Source: an uncultured Flavobacteriales bacterium
GTDB taxonomy: Bacteria; Bacteroidota; Bacteroidia; Flavobacteriales_D; Crocinitomicaceae
DNA length: 10,231 nucleotides
Direction of reading: 5' to 3'
Assembly (NCBI GenBank): GCA_913031405.1
Contig: CAJWCX010000021.1
Span: 1 to 10,231, forward strand
In this document: piece by piece, positions 6,884 to 10,231 of the stretch
Layout: each line of letters starts with the position of its first letter
Numbering within the stretch: position 1 is the first letter of the stretch
The notes under the pieces: model-generated
What the model was told of the DNA's origin: nothing
Seen by the model: only the letters and a program-made list of their open reading frames with translations
Database searches by the model: none
Position numbers and translations under genes: made by a program

Positions 6884-7267
6884 ATGAAAGATTTAATTCT
6901 TACCGCTTCAGCTACCTCGCCATTCATTCATTTTAAGGCTTCAGGGCGACTTGAGATTTCTGGAAAAATGATTTCTGATGAGCAATCTACTTTTTGGGAT
7001 GAGATAACTGAATGGGTAAAAAATTATAAAAATCATTCTCCTTTGAATTCCCAGATCTATTTGCAAATAGATTATTTGAATTCATCTTCTTTAAAACAAT
7101 TGAATTCCTTTTTATTGCTTTTATCTGAAATGAAATCCGTATCACATGAAGTGCAATTGACATGGTTTTATAACGATGCTGATATCTATATGAAAGAGAT
7201 AGGACTTGAATTGTCGAATCGATGTGGTATACCATTTGAAATGAACAAGGTTAAAGAATTCGTTTAA
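6884..7267 (+). CDS. SiaC-like regulatory phosphoprotein (DUF1987)
   Basis: A 127-residue cytoplasmic protein matching the DUF1987/SiaC family (PF09345). In Pseudomonas aeruginosa SiaC is phosphorylated by SiaB, dephosphorylated by the PP2C phosphatase SiaA, and in its unphosphorylated form activates the diguanylate cyclase SiaD. Family landmarks seen here: GRLEISGKMISDE (21-33), FWDEITEWVKNY (37-48), the strand QIYLQIDYLNSSSLKQL (57-73) with the phosphoacceptor region, and LTWFYNDAD near 93-101 followed by the acidic C-terminal half. Where P. aeruginosa SiaC carries its phospho-Thr, this protein appears to have Ser (NSSS, about S67). No SiaA, SiaB or GGDEF gene is in the window, so partners must be elsewhere and c-di-GMP control is not shown. 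It is the first gene of a compact operon; the next gene starts after 5 bp. Confidence 0.8.
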   Translation: MKDLILTASATSPFIHFKASGRLEISGKMISDEQSTFWDEITEWVKNYKNHSPLNSQIYLQIDYLNSSSLKQLNSFLLLLSEMKSVSHEVQLTWFYNDADIYMKEIGLELSNRCGIPFEMNKVKEFV

Positions 7268-7272
7268 TTGTT

Positions 7273-7521
7273 ATGCGCCTTATAAAAAGAATTCCTCATG
7301 ACAGGTTTTTGATTGAACTTCACCAATACAATGGGAAGTATTTATTAAAGCTTTCTTTAGACCATTATGAACAAATTTATAAGATTCCTGAAGACCAATT
7401 AGAGAACACTGACTTTTTCAATGAATTAATTAACGCTTCTTTTTTAAAATCTTGCCTTAATCGCTTTATATCTATGCGGAGTGATTTCTTAAACCAACTT
7501 AAACAATATAATAATGAATAA
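7273..7521 (+). CDS. Small conserved-looking protein of unknown function
   Basis: I do not recognise this 82-residue protein. It begins with a predicted beta-rich part (RFLIELHQYNGKYLLKLSLDHYEQIYKI) that looks like two or three strands joined by a Gly turn. A helical part follows (FFNELINASFLKSCLNRFI and DFLNQLKQYNN). It has no signal peptide, membrane segment or metal-binding pattern and is predicted cytoplasmic. Support for it being real comes from its position: it fills the space between the SiaC-like gene (5-bp gap) and the OmpH-like gene (8-bp overlap) in the same direction, with an ATG start and ordinary amino-acid composition. A role together with the SiaC-like protein is a guess from adjacency. 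Confidence 0.75.
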   Translation: MRLIKRIPHDRFLIELHQYNGKYLLKLSLDHYEQIYKIPEDQLENTDFFNELINASFLKSCLNRFISMRSDFLNQLKQYNNE

Positions 7522-8104
7522 ATTATTTTTTTTAGCATTAGTCTTATTATTTAGCTCTTGTAGTGATGGTGATGTAAAAGAAAAAGTCATCGAAAAACAG
7601 GTGAATTTAGTTTCTAAGGATTCTTCGGGTTTGGTTTTGGCTTTTTATAATTTCGATAGTTTAAGACTACGTTTTGAATATTATAAAAGCATTGAAGACC
7701 AATTGGCAAAAAGTCGGACCTCTTTACAGAATAAATATCAGGCTAAAACGGTGAAGTATCAAAATTATGTGAATAAGAAGCAAAAAGACATTGAGGCAGG
7801 CTTGTTGTCTCAAAATGAAATGTTGCAGGTACAGCAAAAGGCAGGCCAAATGGAGCAAGAAATCATTGAGTTTCAACAAAGAGAATCTGCGAAACTTGAG
7901 GTAGATATGATGCAAAAACAACAAGATATTAATAGCAAAGTAGAGAGTTTTGGTAAAATTTTCTCTGAATTACACGGTATCGATGTACTTTTTCAATATG
8001 CCACAGGACAACAAATTAATTACATCAATCCAAATATGGATGTAACTACGGATTTCATCAATTTTTTAAATACAGAGCAGAAAAAGCTTGAAAACGATCT
8101 ATAG
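7514..8104 (+). CDS. OmpH/Skp-like periplasmic chaperone-type lipoprotein
   Basis: A 196-residue lipoprotein. Residues 1-15 are a signal sequence (LFFLALVLLFSS) and Cys16 in FSSC is the likely lipidated residue. The next residues, SDGD, are acidic and resemble Bacteroidota surface-export signals, so the anchor could face either side of the outer membrane. From about residue 39 the OmpH/Skp pattern (PF03938) is visible: a first strand LVLAFYNFDSLRLRFEYY, a long Gln/Lys/Glu-rich coiled coil (about 59-145) and a closing segment VDVLFQYATG-like strand plus DVTTDFINFLN. Skp is a trimeric, tentacled holdase for unfolded outer-membrane proteins, but most Skp proteins are soluble rather than lipid-anchored. 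The start overlaps the preceding gene by 8 bp, implying coupled translation. Confidence 0.82.
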   Translation: MNKLFFLALVLLFSSCSDGDVKEKVIEKQVNLVSKDSSGLVLAFYNFDSLRLRFEYYKSIEDQLAKSRTSLQNKYQAKTVKYQNYVNKKQKDIEAGLLSQNEMLQVQQKAGQMEQEIIEFQQRESAKLEVDMMQKQQDINSKVESFGKIFSELHGIDVLFQYATGQQINYINPNMDVTTDFINFLNTEQKKLENDL

Positions 8105-8106
8105 TT

Positions 8107-8658
8107 ATGCTGATTGCAAAAAAGAAAGAACGAGAAAATATTGCAGAGTATATCCTCTATCTTTTTCAGATTGAAGATGTTGTTCGTTCATTCAAATTCG
8201 ACTTGGATGAAATTATGGAAGTTTTTGTATCGCCTAACCTTCCCGATTCATCATTCAAGGGTCAATACAGAAAATGGTATCAGGAGATCATCACTGAAAT
8301 GAAATCTGCTCATCTTCAAAAGAAGGGGCATCTTGATCGTGTAATGGAAATTTTTAGGGAGCTTGCCTTTTTACACAATACACTACTCACTCTGGAAAAA
8401 GAAAGCAAGTATAAAACTCTTTGTGAAAACGCATCTTCTTTTATTCCTGAGTTTCGAGCCAAATCTGGAATGAAAAATAATCATGATGTAGAGGTGATTA
8501 TTCATGCGATGTACATGAAGCTTCAGCTTCGGATTAGAGGTAAAGAAATAACTGCGGAAACTGAAGAGGCGTTCGACGCGATGCGCATTCAGGTTGCGTT
8601 CCTTGTTAGGGAATACCATAAAATGAAGTCTGGGGATTACAGCTTTATTCAGAACTGA
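8107..8658 (+). CDS. DUF4924 family protein
   Basis: A 183-residue, mainly helical cytoplasmic protein resembling the Bacteroidota-specific DUF4924 family (PF16271). Recognisable parts are the opening MLIAKKKERENIAEYILYLFQIEDVVR (family pattern LIAxxKRxENIAEYxLYMxQIEDxIR), WYQEIITEMK, QKKGHLDRV, a later FIPEFRAKSG, and GKEITAETEEAFDAM (family KxISxETxxAMxxI). The function of the family is not known. It is the last gene of the plus-strand operon, only 2 bp after the OmpH-like stop. Its 3' end overlaps by 10 bp the 3' end of the convergent HSDR_N-type gene, leaving no room for a terminator between the two operons. Confidence 0.85.
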   Translation: MLIAKKKERENIAEYILYLFQIEDVVRSFKFDLDEIMEVFVSPNLPDSSFKGQYRKWYQEIITEMKSAHLQKKGHLDRVMEIFRELAFLHNTLLTLEKESKYKTLCENASSFIPEFRAKSGMKNNHDVEVIIHAMYMKLQLRIRGKEITAETEEAFDAMRIQVAFLVREYHKMKSGDYSFIQN

Positions 8659-9104
8659 TAATCTGGAAATGTATTGATTTGTTCAAACCTCAAATCGGAA
8701 GTATTTTTCTTCAAAATGATGTGGTTGATGCCATTACTCATCAGAAGGTAATCAGCTTGAAGCTTTTTGTAATAAACTAATGATTGTTCAAGTACGGCTT
8801 TTGAAAGTTGGACATGAGGAGCTTTGCATTCTGCAAGTAAAAAGCATTCCTGGTTGTTTTTGAAAACCGCTAAGTCCCATCTTTTGTCGAGACTGCCATA
8901 TTGAATTTGTTTTTCCACTGATATCAAACCTTTGGGGTAATTTAAAGAATCAATAAAGAAAGCAATCAGATGCTGTCTGACCCACTCTTCAGGAGATAAT
9001 AAGACTCGTTTTTTGCGAATCAAGCAGTTGACTTTTAGCTGTTCACCGGTTTTCGTGATAGAGAGTTTGGTTTTCGGCAGATTTAATGGAACAATGGGGT
9101 TCAT
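8649..9104 (-). CDS. Small HSDR_N-type PD-(D/E)XK nuclease-like protein
   Basis: A 151-residue protein resembling the type I restriction enzyme R-subunit N-terminal domain as a stand-alone protein (HSDR_N_2, PF13588). The conserved lead-in LIRKKRVLLSPEEWVRQHLI (28-47) is followed by E64 in VEKQ, D77 in RWDLAVF, E92-C-K94 in LLAECKAP and Q107 in VLEQSLVYY. These fit the E, D, ExK and Q positions of the PD-(D/E)XK core, so the active site looks intact. No helicase domain, methylase or specificity subunit is nearby, so it is not an R-M system; such short versions are widespread in Bacteroidota as conserved genes of unknown role. Its ATG overlaps the stop of alanine dehydrogenase by one base (TAATG), indicating coupled translation. 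Confidence 0.83.
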   Translation of the reverse strand: MNPIVPLNLPKTKLSITKTGEQLKVNCLIRKKRVLLSPEEWVRQHLIAFFIDSLNYPKGLISVEKQIQYGSLDKRWDLAVFKNNQECFLLAECKAPHVQLSKAVLEQSLVYYKKLQADYLLMSNGINHIILKKNTSDLRFEQINTFPDYQF

Positions 9105-10231
9105 TAAATACCAGGAAGAATAAGGTTAATATCTTTGTATTTTAGGTCAAATACTTTACCAAGTACTTCATTAGTCAAAATACCTTTATAGATATAAACG
9201 CCATTTCTGAAACCTGCATGAGATCGAACCAATTCTACAACACCACCCGTTTCACCCATTTCCAGTAAGAGTGGGGAAAAAATATTGGATATTGCGAAGG
9301 ATGCTGTTCGGGATACTCGTGATGCAATATTTGGAACACAATAATGTGTAACACCATGTTTTATAAAGGTAGGATCGTCATGGTTTGTAATTCTAGAGGT
9401 TTCAAAACAGCCTCCTTGATCAATGCTCACATCAACAATGACTGAACCGGATTTCATATCTTGAACCATCATTTCTGTTACTACACAAGGCGTTTTACCT
9501 ACTGATGATCTGAGAGCACCAATAACGATATCGGCTCTCCTTATTGCTTTGGCTAAAACTTTAGGCTGGATGATTGAGGTATAGACACGTTGACCAATGT
9601 CATTTTGAAGTCTTCGCAATTTTGTGAGTCGATTATCAAAAACTTTCACGGAAGCTCCAAGTCCCAAGGCCGCTCTTGTGGCAAATTCCCCTACTGTTCC
9701 TGCTCCAATAATAACAACCTCCGTGGGCTGAACCCCGGCGATTCCTCCCAGCATCATTCCTTTACCGGAGGCAAAAGACGAAATGAGCTCCCCAGCTATC
9801 AGAATGGATGTATTTCCAGCAATTTCTCCAACCGTTCTAACAACTGAGAAAACACCTTCCTCATCCTGAATATAATCCCAAGCAATGGCAGTGATTTTCT
9901 TTTTCATCAGTTTGCTCAGCACCTCCTTCGGTTGAGTGGAAATTTGCAAAGCTGATATAAACGTTTGGTTTCCTGGCATCAGGTCGACTTCATCATCAGA
10001 TGGAGGAGTCACCTTAAATACGATATTACATTCATAAATTTCCTTTCGGCTACTGCAAATTTGTGCACCAGCTTCGCTATAGTCATTGTCACTAAAGTTG
10101 GCACCTTCACCGGCCTTTGATTCTACTTTTACTTCATGACCGTTAGCTACAAGTAAGGACACTGTTTCGGGAACAAGAGCAACTCGTCTTTCTTGGAAAG
10201 AGGTTTCTTTTGGAATACCAATAAAAAGATT
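9104..10231 (-). CDS. ald: Alanine dehydrogenase-like protein, 5' end cut by window
   Basis: Family reaction: NAD-dependent conversion of L-alanine and water to pyruvate, ammonium and NADH. The frame is open to the window edge, giving 375 residues; the missing N-terminus is probably a few dozen residues. A GTG at 10162 is internal, because the codons before it read IGIPKETSFQERRVALVPE, the expected AlaDh N-terminal motif with the substrate-binding Arg. Also seen are FKV with the usual active Lys (fragment residue 73), the Rossmann motif GAGTVG (176-181), VFDN with an NAD-type acidic residue, VDVSIDQGGCFETS (catalytic-type Asp) and HYCVPN. The usual catalytic His (LHLA in the Mycobacterium enzyme) appears to be missing; the aligned stretch reads ISALQIST. 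The gene ends in NLILPGI and its TAA overlaps the next ATG. Confidence 0.88.
   Translation of the reverse strand, partial: NLFIGIPKETSFQERRVALVPETVSLLVANGHEVKVESKAGEGANFSDNDYSEAGAQICSSRKEIYECNIVFKVTPPSDDEVDLMPGNQTFISALQISTQPKEVLSKLMKKKITAIAWDYIQDEEGVFSVVRTVGEIAGNTSILIAGELISSFASGKGMMLGGIAGVQPTEVVIIGAGTVGEFATRAALGLGASVKVFDNRLTKLRRLQNDIGQRVYTSIIQPKVLAKAIRRADIVIGALRSSVGKTPCVVTEMMVQDMKSGSVIVDVSIDQGGCFETSRITNHDDPTFIKHGVTHYCVPNIASRVSRTASFAISNIFSPLLLEMGETGGVVELVRSHAGFRNGVYIYKGILTNEVLGKVFDLKYKDINLILPGI

Noticed and set aside
8649..9104. Restriction-modification or defence island suggested by the HSDR_N-type domain
   Set aside because: No methylase, specificity, helicase or other defence gene is present; the neighbours are alanine dehydrogenase and DUF4924.
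9104..10162. GTG at 10162 as the start of alanine dehydrogenase
   Set aside because: The frame stays open to the window edge and encodes the conserved IGIPKE and RRVAL motifs upstream of it, so the gene is truncated by the window.

Overview
The window looks like chromosomal core sequence from a low-GC member of the Bacteroidota, most likely Flavobacteriales. This rests on recognised family types rather than any database search. The pointers are a Porin_10-type outer-membrane porin, a DUF4924 protein, an acidic-tailed pRiA4b ORF-3-like protein, a short RRM RNA-binding protein, a Bacteroidota-style alanine dehydrogenase, TAnnTTTG-type promoter boxes, and mostly weak or absent Shine-Dalgarno sequences. 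I see no transposase, integrase, phage gene, CRISPR array or plasmid function.

Layout. (1) Positions 1-382: the 3' part of a tRNA-Glu(UUC) gene, then rpsT (ribosomal protein S20) and a strong intrinsic terminator. (2) Positions 401-2143: a plus-strand beta-barrel porin, converging at 9 bp on sucD (2153-3025, minus), which has its own well-formed promoter. (3) Positions 3148-6612, minus strand, read right to left: an RRM protein, the CCA-adding enzyme, a pRiA4b ORF-3-like protein and a TraB/GumN-family secreted protein. The last three are separated by 11-20 bp and are probably one transcript. (4) Positions 6613-6883: a 271-bp divergent spacer. (5) Positions 6884-8658, plus strand: a tight four-gene operon of a SiaC-like (DUF1987) phosphoprotein, an unrecognised 82-residue protein, an OmpH/Skp-like lipoprotein and a DUF4924 protein, with gaps of 5 and 2 bp and one 8-bp overlap. 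(6) Positions 8649-10231, minus strand: a small HSDR_N-type PD-(D/E)XK protein translationally coupled (TAATG) downstream of alanine dehydrogenase, which runs off the window edge.

How they fit together. The tRNA-Glu gene does not encode its 3' CCA, so the CCA-adding enzyme in the same window is needed to mature it. SucD (TCA cycle) and alanine dehydrogenase are central metabolism. The porin, the TraB/GumN protein and the Skp-like lipoprotein are envelope proteins. The four-gene plus-strand operon is the least understood part: it joins a putative phospho-switch protein to an envelope chaperone-like lipoprotein and two uncharacterised proteins. I do not see a clearly new defence or mobile system. 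The best leads are that operon and the apparent loss of the usual catalytic histidine in the alanine dehydrogenase.
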